This document shows, piece after piece, positions 28,111 through 36,754 of a stretch of 64,000 nt of DNA; position 1 is the stretch's first letter, and every line of letters starts with the position of its first letter. A program made the translations under genes and the position numbers. Below the pieces are notes generated by a model. It was given only the letters and a program-made list of their open reading frames with translations. It was not told the origin of the DNA and searched no databases. This DNA is from DASQFI01 sp963780895 (GTDB lineage Bacteria > Acidobacteriota > Vicinamibacteria > Vicinamibacterales > SCN-69-37): positions 372,001-436,000 of the forward strand of contig CAWAEG010000007.1 of assembly GCA_963780895.1 (NCBI GenBank), in the 5' to 3' direction.

Positions 28111-30807
28111 TCATGTCAATAGTTGCGCGACCAGGTCCCTGGCTCGGTCCAGCAATTCATCGATCTTCGAGGCGTCCCTGCCGCCGGCCTCCGCGAAGTC
28201 GGGCCGGCCGCCGCCGCCCCCGCCGATGATTGGGGCCAGTTCCTTCACGAGCTGACCGGCGCTGACGCGGTCGGCGACATCTTTCGTCACGGTGACGAGC
28301 AGGTGCACCTTGCCGTCGTTTTCCGCGGCGAGCACGACGACTCCGCGTTTCACGCGGTCGCGGAGCGAATCCGACAGCGCGCGGAGCGCCGCTTTCTCGA
28401 GCCCGCTGACGCGGCGGGCGATGAGCTTCGCGTCACCGATCGCGACCGTGTCGTCCTCCTGGCCGGCCGATCCCCCTCCGCCGAGCGCGAGCTTCATCTT
28501 CAGCTGGTCGTTTTCACGAGCGAGCCGCTTCATCTCGGCCTGGAGTTTCGCCACGGCGTCAGCGGCCTGTTCGGCCGGGACGCCAAGCCGTGCGGTCGCC
28601 TGCTCGAGCGCCTCGTCTCGCTGTTGGATATAGCTCAATGCGCCTGCCCCGGTCAGCGCTTCGATGCGGCGCACGCCGGCGGCGACGCTCGATTCCTCCG
28701 TGATGACGAACGGCCCGATGTCGCCGGTCGCGCGGACGTGCGTCCCGCCGCAGAGCTCCATGCTGAAGTCTGGAATCGACACCACGCGGACGGTGTCTCC
28801 GTATTTCTCGCCAAAGAGGGCCATCGCGCCGTCCTGGATCGCCTCCTCGGTACTCCGTTCCGTCGTCTCGACCGTGGTGTTCCGGTAGATCTGCTCGTTC
28901 ACCGCGCGCTCGAGCTCGCGCCTCTCGTCGTCGGTGACCGGCGCGCCGTGCGTGAAGTCGAAACGCAACCGGTCCGGCGCGACCAGCGAGCCGGCCTGGC
29001 GGACCTGGGAGCCGAACTTCCGCCGCAGCGCGGCGTGCAGGAGATGCGTCGCGGTGTGGTTCCGGCGTGTCGCGTCACGCACGGCCGCATTCACGGAAGC
29101 CGTGACCTTGTCGCCTTCGCTCACGCGGCCTTCGTCTACGGTGACGATGTGAAGACGCGCGGCGCCGGGCGCCGGTCGCTTGACGTCCTGGATGGCGGCC
29201 GAAAACCCGGTTGCCCGGAGCTCGCCCGTGTCCGATACCTGCCCGCCGGCCTCGACGTAAAACGGCGTTCGGTCGAGCACGACCGCGCCAATCTCGCCGC
29301 GGTCCAGCGTCTGCTGCGGCACCCACTTGTCACCCGTCAACCGGTAGATGCGCTGCACCACGCTGCCGTCGGTCGAAGTGGTCGTGTAGCCTTGGAACGT
29401 GTCCGTCAGCGCGGCGCCTTCCGGCGTGGTGCCGCCGGCGACCTGCATCGACGCTGGCATCTTGAACTTGCTGCTCGCGCGCGCCCGATCGCGCTGCGAC
29501 TCCATCGCTGTTGCGTACGCGGCTTGATCGATCGACAGGCCCCGCTGCACCGCGAGATCCTCGACGAAGTCCATTGGAACGCCGAGTGAGTCGTAGAGCC
29601 GGAAGACGTCTTCCCCCGGAACGACCTTGGAGCCCGAGGCCGCCGTGCGTGCGATGAGGTCCTCGACTTTCGGCAGCCCGGCCGAAAGCACCGCGTCGAA
29701 CCGCCCTTCCTCGGCCGTAATGGTCGCGGCGATGTGCTTCTGCTTCTCGCGAAGCTCCGGGTACGCGTCGGCCATCGTCTCCACGACCGGCTGGAACGCG
29801 GACGCGAGGAAGGGCTCTGTGAGCCCCAGTTTCTTTCCGTGACGCATCGCGCGGCGCATGATCTTGCGAAGGACGTACCCGCGGCCTTCGTTCGATGGGA
29901 GGACCCCGTCGCCGATGAGGAACGACGTCGCCCGGATGTGGTCGGCGATCACTCGCATGGAGACGTCGGGATGATCGTCCGGGCCGATGGTCCCCGAGTA
30001 TTCCCGGCCTGACAGCGCCCCGATCTTCGCGAGGATCGGCGTGAACAGATCGGTGTCGTAGTTCGAGATCTTGTCCTGGATGACCGACGTCACGCGCTCG
30101 AGGCCCATGCCGGTGTCGATTGACGGCGCGGGCAACGGCGTGAGTGTGCCGTCGGCGCTCCGATCGAACTCCATGAAGACGTTGTTCCAGACCTCCACGT
30201 AGCGTTCGCAGTCGCAGGCGATGCCGCGGCAGACCGGCTCCGGGCAGGGGATGGGCTCGCCCCGGAAGTAGAGAATCTCGGAGCACCGGCCACAGGGGCC
30301 GGTGTCGCCCATCTGCCAGAAGTTCTCCGAAAGCCCGAGCTCGGCGATTCGCGAGGCCGGGACGAGCGACTTCCAGATGGCGAACGCCTGATCGTCGCGC
30401 GGGATGCCGCCATCGCCCTCGAAAATCGTCGGGTACAGCCGGTCGGGCGGCAGCTTCCAGACCTTCGTCAGCAGCTCCCACGCGTACGGGATCGCTTCGT
30501 GCTTGAAATAGTTGCCGAACGAGAAGTTCCCGAGCATCTCGAAGAACGTGTGATGGCGCAGCGACGGTCCCACATTTTCGAGGTCGTTGTGCTTCCCGCT
30601 CACGCGCATGCATTTCTGCACGCTGACGGCGCGTTTGTACGGCGCCGTCTTGCGGCCGAGGAACAGGTCCTTGAACTGGTTCATCCCGGCGTTCGTGAAC
30701 AGCAGCGTCGGGTCGTCGGCCGGAACGAGCGACGACGAGGGCACGACCTGGTGGCCGTGCCGGGCGAAATAGTCGAGAAAACTTTGACGAACCTCGGGTC
30801 CAGTCAT
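28111..30807 (-). CDS. alaS: Alanyl-tRNA synthetase, 898 aa
   Basis: A class II synthetase. The N-terminus EVRQSFLDYFARHGHQVVPS and LFTNAGMNQFKDLFLG are diagnostic. The editing domain HxxxH appears in RRNHTATHLLHAAL near residue 580 and the CxxxH zinc site in CGGTHVRATGDIG near 687. The C-terminal part has the coiled-coil KLQAEMKRLARENDQLK and the glycine-rich DHHA1-like end GGGGGGRPDFAEAGG. Length and order are normal with no frameshift. recX lies just upstream in the same direction. Confidence 0.97.
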   Translation of the reverse strand: MTGPEVRQSFLDYFARHGHQVVPSSSLVPADDPTLLFTNAGMNQFKDLFLGRKTAPYKRAVSVQKCMRVSGKHNDLENVGPSLRHHTFFEMLGNFSFGNYFKHEAIPYAWELLTKVWKLPPDRLYPTIFEGDGGIPRDDQAFAIWKSLVPASRIAELGLSENFWQMGDTGPCGRCSEILYFRGEPIPCPEPVCRGIACDCERYVEVWNNVFMEFDRSADGTLTPLPAPSIDTGMGLERVTSVIQDKISNYDTDLFTPILAKIGALSGREYSGTIGPDDHPDVSMRVIADHIRATSFLIGDGVLPSNEGRGYVLRKIMRRAMRHGKKLGLTEPFLASAFQPVVETMADAYPELREKQKHIAATITAEEGRFDAVLSAGLPKVEDLIARTAASGSKVVPGEDVFRLYDSLGVPMDFVEDLAVQRGLSIDQAAYATAMESQRDRARASSKFKMPASMQVAGGTTPEGAALTDTFQGYTTTSTDGSVVQRIYRLTGDKWVPQQTLDRGEIGAVVLDRTPFYVEAGGQVSDTGELRATGFSAAIQDVKRPAPGAARLHIVTVDEGRVSEGDKVTASVNAAVRDATRRNHTATHLLHAALRRKFGSQVRQAGSLVAPDRLRFDFTHGAPVTDDERRELERAVNEQIYRNTTVETTERSTEEAIQDGAMALFGEKYGDTVRVVSIPDFSMELCGGTHVRATGDIGPFVITEESSVAAGVRRIEALTGAGALSYIQQRDEALEQATARLGVPAEQAADAVAKLQAEMKRLARENDQLKMKLALGGGGSAGQEDDTVAIGDAKLIARRVSGLEKAALRALSDSLRDRVKRGVVVLAAENDGKVHLLVTVTKDVADRVSAGQLVKELAPIIGGGGGGRPDFAEAGGRDASKIDELLDRARDLVAQLLT

Positions 30808-30868
30808 GATGACGTCAGTTATTGTACCGGCGCCCGGAACGAGTTACCCGGCCACTGACAGGAGGCGG

Positions 30869-31294
30869 CTATTCGTGCCGGCCGTGCTCCCGCAGCGCTC
30901 TGGTAATGGCGTCGGCCGGAAACCCGCGCCGCAGCAGGTGCTGAAAGATCCTGCGACGCGTCTCCGCGTCCGGGCGGGGCGGCACCCGCTTGCGCAGCAG
31001 CACGCGGGCAATCCCTTCAGCTTCATCCTCCGCCGACACCTCGCCGGTGAGTTCCTTTGTGAGATCCCGATCGACGCCGCGGGCGGCGAGCTCGAGCGCG
31101 ATGCGGCGGCGCCCGCGTCCTTTCACGCGTCCTGCCGTCCGGACGTGTGCGGCGCCCACACGCCGATCGTCCAGCGTGCCATCCGCAATGAGCGCGTTGA
31201 TCAGGGCGTCCGTCTCGCGCGCGTCGTGCTCTTTGGCGAGAAGCCGCTCGCGGAGCTCGGCGCTGGTGTAATCACGCCGGCTGAGGAGCCGCAG
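30869..31294 (-). CDS. recX: RecX-like regulatory protein, start uncertain
   Basis: RecX modulates RecA filaments. The frame reads LRLLSRRDYTSAELRERLLAKE, then DALINALIADGTLDDRRVGAAH, then RGVDRDLTKELTGEV and RKRVPPRPDAETRRRIFQHL, matching the three-helix repeats of RecX. The upstream stop in this frame is a TGA within the ilvE coding region, and no ATG, GTG or TTG occurs between it and the conserved LRLLSRRDY. I therefore used a CTG at 31294; the GTG at 31159 would remove a third of the protein. A lost start or an indel is possible. The ilvE stop is 36 bases upstream. Confidence 0.72.
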   Translation of the reverse strand: MRLLSRRDYTSAELRERLLAKEHDARETDALINALIADGTLDDRRVGAAHVRTAGRVKGRGRRRIALELAARGVDRDLTKELTGEVSAEDEAEGIARVLLRKRVPPRPDAETRRRIFQHLLRRGFPADAITRALREHGRHE

Positions 31295-31329
31295 GGCGGT
31301 GGTGCGGATGGATGTCGGTTGGGACCGCT

Positions 31330-32304
31330 TTACGCTTTTCGTAGAACGACCTCGGGGGTCTTTTCACGCCGCTTGCCGGGAATCTCGACCGGCGTCAGCC
31401 AGCCGTGCCGATCGGGCGTGGCGCCGCTGACGTAGTCGAAGAACGCCTGCTGCACGGCGGCGGTGACGGGGCCACGTTTGCCGCTTCCAATCGTGATGCG
31501 ATCCACCGATCGAATCGGCGTAATCTCGACGGCGGTGCCGGCGAAGAACGCCTCATCGGCGACGTAGATCATCTCGCGCGGCAGCTCCTGCTCGCGCACC
31601 TGCAGGCCGAGATCCTGCGCCAGCGCCATGACGCTGTCGCGCGTGATGCCCGGCAGAACGGACGACGCAATCGGCGGCGTATACATCACGTCGTCACGGA
31701 CCAGGAACAGGTTCTGGCCGCTGCCCTCGCTCAGCCGGCCGTTGGAGTCGAGCGCGATGCCCTCGGTGTAGCCGCCGAGCACCGCCTCCATTTTGATCAG
31801 GCTGGAGTTCGCATAGTTCGCGACGGACTTGGCCATCGCCGGGAACGTGTTCGGCGCGCTCCGTGTCCAGGAGCTCACGCAGACGTCCACCCCCTGCTCG
31901 AGCGCGTTCGTGCCCAGGTACGCGTCCCACTGCCAGACGATGATCGTGCCTTCGACCGGACAGGGCAGCGGGTTGATGCCGAGCGTGTGGTACCCGCGGT
32001 AGAGCACGGGCCGGATGTAGCAGGCTTCGAGGCCATTGGCCTGGACGGTCTCGACGACCGCGCGCGTGAAGGCGTCGCGATCGAGTCCGAAGTCCATGCG
32101 GTAGATTCGCGCCGAGTCGTACAACCGTCGCATGTGCGCGTCGAGGCGGAAGAACGCCGAGCCCTGCTGCGTCTGGTAACAGCGCAACCCTTCGAAGACA
32201 GCCGATCCGTAGTGGATGACGTGCGACGCGATGTGGATGCTGGCGTCGGCCCAGTCGACGATCTTGCCGTTCATCCACACTTTACCGGTGCCGGTGAATG
32301 ACAT
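31330..32304 (-). CDS. ilvE: Branched-chain amino acid aminotransferase, 324 aa
   Basis: A PLP fold-type IV transaminase for Leu, Ile and Val. Visible signatures are the N-terminal GKVWMNGKIVDWADASIHI, HYGSAVFEGLRCYQT, SVANYANSSLIKMEAVLGGY with the PLP lysine, EGSGQNLFLVRD and SSVLPGITRDSVMALA. The length is usual for IlvE. The C-terminal tail EKTPEVVLRKA is coded by a stretch that includes the GACC...GGTC palindrome at 31348-31360, so it may be an added extension. recX follows in the same direction. Confidence 0.93.
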   Translation of the reverse strand: MSFTGTGKVWMNGKIVDWADASIHIASHVIHYGSAVFEGLRCYQTQQGSAFFRLDAHMRRLYDSARIYRMDFGLDRDAFTRAVVETVQANGLEACYIRPVLYRGYHTLGINPLPCPVEGTIIVWQWDAYLGTNALEQGVDVCVSSWTRSAPNTFPAMAKSVANYANSSLIKMEAVLGGYTEGIALDSNGRLSEGSGQNLFLVRDDVMYTPPIASSVLPGITRDSVMALAQDLGLQVREQELPREMIYVADEAFFAGTAVEITPIRSVDRITIGSGKRGPVTAAVQQAFFDYVSGATPDRHGWLTPVEIPGKRREKTPEVVLRKA

Positions 32305-32364
32305 CGGGAGCTCCTCGGGAGGTGCGGGCGGTGAGACTTCTCGGAGGAATGTTACCAGTACGCT

Positions 32365-33327
32365 TTACTGACTTTCACCACAAAAGGGGCACCGTGCGCC
32401 GCGCGCGGGCTGTGGCTTGCGGCAATTCCAACAGAATCGTCCGGGAGACATGTCTCGCGTCCGCACGCGCGCGGTGGAGACGCGCCGCGCGCCGACCGAC
32501 AACGGCTCGGCCGGCGTACGGCGTAACAGATTTTTCCGTGCGTTGAGGAGGGCAGTGAGCAGGTCTTCGGCGCGCTGAAACCGCGCGCTGACGTCGCCCG
32601 CGAGCGCTTTCATCACGATGTCGTCGATTACCGGCGGAATGGCGGGATTTCTCTCCCCGGGCGGCGACACAAGTTCACCCCGCCGAAGACGATCGAGATC
32701 GGACGGCGCCGGCGTGTCGTACGGCAGGACGCCGGTCAACATCTGGTACATGGTGATGCCGAGCGAGTACACATCCGACGCGAACACGGCCCGGCCTTCG
32801 AACTGTTCGGGCGCCATGTACGGCGGACTGCCGATGACCGTGGTCCCGTGGGCGGCGATTTCGAGAAACCGGGAAGTCCCGAAATCTCCGACCTTCAGCA
32901 CGCCCTTTTCGGTGACGAAGACGTTGGCCGGCCGGAGATCGCGATGAATGACGCCCTGCTTGTGCGCATGGTCGACGGCGTTGGCGATCTGGCAGGTATA
33001 GTCGAGCGCGGGCGTGAGCGCCAGGGCGCCGCGCGTCGCGATGATCGTCTCGAGCGTGTCGCCCGGCACGTACTCCATCACGATGAAGAACGTGTTGTCC
33101 TGCTTTTCGGCGGTAATGACCGTGACGATGTTCGGGTGATTGAGCGAGGCGAGCAGGCGCGGCTCGCGCAGCAGCTCGCCGAAGTCAAGTGCCTGCCGGT
33201 GCGGGACCTTGATCGCGACGCGCTTGTCGATCCACGTGTCTTCGGCGAGGTACACCGTGCCGAACCCGCCGCTGCCAAGCGGTTCGATGATGCGATACTT
33301 CCCGAGCGTCTGACCGCGGAACACCAT
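32365..33327 (-). CDS. Ser/Thr protein kinase with C-terminal zinc ribbon, 320 aa
   Basis: An active Hanks-type kinase by motif: glycine loop GSGGFGTVYLAED near residue 18, VAIKVPHR lysine near 38, HRDLRPANVFV near 133 (with Arg where Lys is usual), DFGTSRF near 153 and APEQFEG. There is no transmembrane segment. The C-terminal end has two CxxC pairs (FCWNCRKPQ and CPFCGESQ), a zinc-ribbon-like tail that may bind a partner or nucleic acid. It is divergent from rsmE across the fold-back repeat 33348-33451. Substrate unknown. Confidence 0.9.
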   Translation of the reverse strand: MVFRGQTLGKYRIIEPLGSGGFGTVYLAEDTWIDKRVAIKVPHRQALDFGELLREPRLLASLNHPNIVTVITAEKQDNTFFIVMEYVPGDTLETIIATRGALALTPALDYTCQIANAVDHAHKQGVIHRDLRPANVFVTEKGVLKVGDFGTSRFLEIAAHGTTVIGSPPYMAPEQFEGRAVFASDVYSLGITMYQMLTGVLPYDTPAPSDLDRLRRGELVSPPGERNPAIPPVIDDIVMKALAGDVSARFQRAEDLLTALLNARKNLLRRTPAEPLSVGARRVSTARVRTRDMSPGRFCWNCRKPQPARGARCPFCGESQ

Positions 33328-33347
33328 TGCGACGAAAGTATATCGAG

Positions 33348-33451
33348 CATGGGGTCAGGTCTTGTATTGCAACATTTCCCGGCGCGGGCGAATCTTGTAA
33401 GACGACCCTGTGATCCCATGGAAATGTTGCAATACAAGACCTGACCCCATG
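33348..33451. repeat. GGGGTC-type fold-back repeat containing the rsmE start codon (copy G)
   Basis: Arms 33348-33379 and 33420-33451 are a perfect 32-base inverted repeat beginning CATGGGGTCAGGTCTTG. The 40-base loop is unpaired. The outermost CATG of the right arm supplies the ATG at 33449 used by rsmE. The left end is 21 bases from the kinase start. Confidence 0.9.
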
Positions 33452-34211
33452 ATCCCCAGGGTGTACGCACCAGACGCGCGGGCCGATCGGCCGGCCGTCG
33501 ATCTGCCGGACGACGAAGCGCACCATCTCGAGCACGTCCTTCGCCTGCGGACCGGCGACGCCGTGGCCGTGTTCGACGGCGCCGGCCGCGAATGGAGCGG
33601 GCGCATCGCGGTGATGGCCCGGTCGGGCGTCAGCGTCGAGCTCGACCACCCGATCGATCCGGTGCGCGAGCCGGCCGTCCACGTCATCCTGGCGGTCGGG
33701 CTGCTCAAAGGCGATACAGATGGACACCGTCATCCGGGACGCGACGATGCTGGGGGTCGCGCGGATCGTGCCGATGCTCACGGATCACGTCGCCGTTCCG
33801 GGCCGGCTCCGGGAGGGCGACAAAGCACTCACCCGCAGGAGACGCGTCGCGGTCGCCTCTGCGAAGCAGTGCCGCCGCGCGGTGGTCCCCGAGATCACGC
33901 CGGTCTCGACGTTTGCGGATGTGCTCGCGGAGATCAAACGGGACCTGGCGATCATCGCGACGGAACCCGCAGCCGCCTCGGACGGCCCGCAAGTGCCGCA
34001 CGGTCACGTTCCGGCCTCCGGATCCGCGCCAAAGCCGCCGAAAACGGCGCTGGTCCTCGTCGGTCCCGAGGGCGGATGGTCGCGGAGTGAGCTCGAACTG
34101 GCCCTGGGGGCCGGCGCAGCGCCGAGACAGCTCGGCCCGCGGACCCTCCGCGCCGAATCGGCGCCGATCGTCCTGCTCAGCGCGCTGTGGACCGAGTGGG
34201 GTTGGTCCTGA
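33449..34211 (+). CDS. rsmE: 16S rRNA (uracil1498-N3)-methyltransferase, one frameshift
   Basis: RsmE is a SPOUT-type methyltransferase that modifies U1498 of 16S rRNA with SAM. The start is typical (MIPRVYAP, then LPDDEAHHLEHVLRLRTGDAV). The knot region carries LVLVGPEGGWSRSELELA, and the C-terminal LGPRTLRAESAPIVLLSAL is diagnostic. The frame breaks at about 33712-33718, before MDTVIRDATMLGVARIVP, consistent with one extra A. The ATG lies at the very end of the palindrome 33348-33451. Its 3' end overlaps prmA, which converges from the right, by 35 bases. Confidence 0.88.
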
Positions 34212-35049
34212 AGGTCATGCCGACCCAGCCGTCTTCGTCGAGCCGGTCCGCCTCGCGCAGCCCCGCCCCACGAAGCGCCGCTCGAACAGCATCGGCTTCA
34301 TGCCGTTCGACGCCGCTGACGATCAGACTTCCTCCCGCGTCCGTCATGGCCGCAAGGATCCTGGCATGGCGGATCAGAACCCCACCGGTCAGATTGGCGA
34401 GCACGATGTCGAAACGCTCCGGCAGCCGCTCGCTGGCGGCGGCAAGGTCGAGCACTCCGAGCTCGACCGCCTTTTCGAGACCATTCAGCTTCACGTTTTC
34501 GGCGGCTGCCTCGAGCGCGTCGGGATCCGAATCGATCCCCACCGTCCGGCGGACACCGAGTTTCGCCGCGGCCAGAGCGAGGACGCCGGAGCCCGTGCCG
34601 ACGTCGACGACTCGAGTGCCTCCGCCGGCGGGTTCACGCTGCAGCAACCGAAGGCAGAGGCGCGTCGAGGCGTGGTGGCCGGTGCCGAACCCCATCGACG
34701 GCAGCACGATCACTTCGATCTCCCCAGGCTGCAGAGCCCGTCGGGCCCAGGGCGGCGCGACGACGATTCGATCGATCGTGACCGAGTCGAGCGCGGCCTG
34801 ACTTCGGGCGGCCCAATCTTCGTCCGGAACCTCGATCGATGTACACGCCGGCGGCGGCCCCGCGCCTGTCAGGAGCGCGGCAGCCTGATCCCGCTGTGCG
34901 ATGGAAGGGAAGAACACGCGGACCCCGTCTGGACACTCCTCGACCGCCAGCGGTGAGGCCGCGTCGATTTCGGCCAGTGTCCGATCGACGACGTCGGTCA
35001 CCGGTTCGAACGGCCAGCGGAGGTCGAGCGCGGGGTAAGTGCGCGCCAC
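34177..35049 (-). CDS. prmA: Ribosomal protein L11 methyltransferase, 290 aa
   Basis: A class I SAM methyltransferase that trimethylates L11. The family signature MGFGTGHHASTRLCL and the SAM motif VVDVGTGSGVLALAAAKLG are present, followed by DIVLANLTGGVL. The start MARTYPALDLRWP is 12 bases past the dnaJ stop, so it belongs to the hrcA operon. In many bacteria prmA and rsmE follow dnaJ in one direction; here rsmE lies on the opposite strand and converges. Confidence 0.93.
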   Translation of the reverse strand: MARTYPALDLRWPFEPVTDVVDRTLAEIDAASPLAVEECPDGVRVFFPSIAQRDQAAALLTGAGPPPACTSIEVPDEDWAARSQAALDSVTIDRIVVAPPWARRALQPGEIEVIVLPSMGFGTGHHASTRLCLRLLQREPAGGGTRVVDVGTGSGVLALAAAKLGVRRTVGIDSDPDALEAAAENVKLNGLEKAVELGVLDLAAASERLPERFDIVLANLTGGVLIRHARILAAMTDAGGSLIVSGVERHEADAVRAALRGAGLREADRLDEDGWVGMTFRTNPTRSTAR

Positions 35050-35061
35050 CGGTCCAGCGAG

Positions 35062-36189
35062 TTAGCCGAACAGATCTTTCACGCGTTCGAAGAACGGCTT
35101 CTCGCGATTGTCTTCCATGGCGGTCGCCTCGATCGTGTCGGCCGGCATGGTCTGGGCCAGGTCCGCGACGAGTTTCTTCTGCTCTTTACTGAGCTTCCTC
35201 GGGACGTCGACGACGACCCGTACGTAAAGCGCGCCCCGGCCGCGGCCGCTGACGTTGGGGACCCCTTTGCCTCGGAACGGGAGCAGTGTGCCGCTCGCCG
35301 TGCCCGCGGAGACATCGACGGCGAACGGGCCCGTCGGGCCCTCAACTTTGAACGAGCCGCCCATCGCCATGATCGGATACGGAACCGCGACCTCGATGAA
35401 CAGGTCGTCGTTTTCACGGTGGAAGGTCGGGTGCGGTCGCACGTGGATGACGACGTACAGGTCGCCCGGCGGCCCCCCGGCGGCCCCATGTTCGCCTTCG
35501 CCCTGAAGTCGCAACCGCTGCCCTTCGGCGATGCCGGCGGGAATCTTGACCGTCACCCGCCGATCGCGCGTGACGCGGCCTGTTCCCCGGCAGTCGGGGC
35601 AGGGATGCCGGACGACCTGTCCCGTGCCGCCGCACTGCCCGCACGTGCGGGCGACAACGAGGAAGCCCTGCTGGAACCGCAGCTGGCCCGTGCCGCGGCA
35701 TTGCGGACACGCTTCGCGAGAAGTGCCGGCCGCTGCGCCCGTGCCCTTGCACGTGGCGCAGTGCTCCTCGCGCGGAATCTGAATCGTCGTTTCGGCGCCC
35801 TTGAACGAGTCGTCGAAGGGAATCTCGAGGTCGAAACGGAGATCGGCGCCCCGGCTCGGCCCGCCGCGGCGCGCGCCGCCGCCGAAGCCGAAGAAGTCGC
35901 CGAGGATGTCCGAGAAATCCGCGAAGATGTCCGGATTGAATCCGGGAGCGCCTGCCGCCCCTCCCGAGACGCCTGCCATGCCGAAGCGGTCGTATCGCGC
36001 GCGTTTTTCCGGATCGCCGAGAACCGAATACGCTTCGGCGGCTTCTTTGAATAGCTCCTCGGCCTGCTTGTCGGCGGGATTTCGATCCGGATGATATTTC
36101 AGCGCGAGCTTGCGGTACGCACTCTTGACGTCCTGCTCGGTTGACGTTCGCGCCACCCCGAGCACCTCGTAATAGTCGCGGCGGCTCAC
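35062..36189 (-). CDS. dnaJ: Chaperone protein DnaJ, 375 aa
   Basis: The Hsp40 co-chaperone that stimulates DnaK. Complete architecture: J domain at residues 3-66 with the HPD motif in KYHPDRNPAD, a Gly/Phe-rich linker around 75-105 (FGFGGGARRGG), four CxxCxGxG zinc repeats (CATCKGTG, CPQCRGTG, CGQCGGTG, CPDCRGTG) and the two C-terminal client-binding domains. The GTG start overlaps the grpE stop by 4 bases. The gene for DnaK is not beside it. Confidence 0.97.
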   Translation of the reverse strand: MSRRDYYEVLGVARTSTEQDVKSAYRKLALKYHPDRNPADKQAEELFKEAAEAYSVLGDPEKRARYDRFGMAGVSGGAAGAPGFNPDIFADFSDILGDFFGFGGGARRGGPSRGADLRFDLEIPFDDSFKGAETTIQIPREEHCATCKGTGAAAGTSREACPQCRGTGQLRFQQGFLVVARTCGQCGGTGQVVRHPCPDCRGTGRVTRDRRVTVKIPAGIAEGQRLRLQGEGEHGAAGGPPGDLYVVIHVRPHPTFHRENDDLFIEVAVPYPIMAMGGSFKVEGPTGPFAVDVSAGTASGTLLPFRGKGVPNVSGRGRGALYVRVVVDVPRKLSKEQKKLVADLAQTMPADTIEATAMEDNREKPFFERVKDLFG

Positions 36190-36719
36190 GCCTTCGCCAC
36201 CCTCACCTGGGCCGGCCGCAGGAGTCGCTGTCCGAGCCGGTAACCCTTGCGGACCTCGCCGACGATCTCGCCCTCGGGCCGATCCGTGCCTGGCTCATGA
36301 AGGATCGCTTCGTGCCAGGAGGGATCGAACATCTGCCCGATCGTCTCGAAGGGCTCCACGCCGCGCCGCCGCAACACTTCGAGAAGCTGTTTATGAATGA
36401 GCTCGACGCCCGCGCGGAACGAGTCGGCCGGCCGCTCGGGTTGGTCGCCTGCGGCCGGAGCCGAGAGCGCCCGCTCCAAATCGTCCAGGACCGCCAGGAT
36501 GTCGCGCACCAGGTCCGCCGCGGCGGCTTCCGATACCTCCCGCCGCTCGCGTTCGATTCGCTTCCGGTAATTGTCGAAGTCCGCCGTCGTTCGCAGCAGC
36601 CGATCGTACAAATCGTCCCGCTCGGCCCGCAGCGCCTGCGTCGCTTCATCTACGTCCGAGGCCGGCGCCCCGACCGGCTCATCCACATTCACGTCGTCGT
36701 TAGCCATCCCTATATCCAA
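36186..36719 (-). CDS. grpE: Nucleotide exchange factor GrpE, 177 aa
   Basis: GrpE releases ADP from DnaK. An acidic, flexible N-terminus (NVDEPVGAPASDVDEATQ) leads into a coiled coil with DLYDRLLRTTADFDNYRKRIERE, the typical GrpE signature, then EALxxGxE-like text with QMFDPSWHEAI and the C-terminal KGYRLGQRLLRPAQVRVAK. The gene is intact. A 36-base tandem repeat tract separates it from hrcA, and its stop overlaps dnaJ. Confidence 0.95.
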   Translation of the reverse strand: MDIGMANDDVNVDEPVGAPASDVDEATQALRAERDDLYDRLLRTTADFDNYRKRIERERREVSEAAAADLVRDILAVLDDLERALSAPAAGDQPERPADSFRAGVELIHKQLLEVLRRRGVEPFETIGQMFDPSWHEAILHEPGTDRPEGEIVGEVRKGYRLGQRLLRPAQVRVAKA

Positions 36720-36754
36720 TTACCCAATTACCAATTACCCAATTACCCAATGTT
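36719..36754. repeat. Octamer tandem repeat between hrcA and grpE
   Basis: The plus strand reads CAATTACCCAATTACC and continues with the same unit, about four imperfect copies of an 8-base motif (GGGTAATT on the minus strand). The same octamer recurs upstream of hrcA at 37855-37918. The tract lies inside the operon and could affect mRNA folding or the spacing before grpE. Confidence 0.7.
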
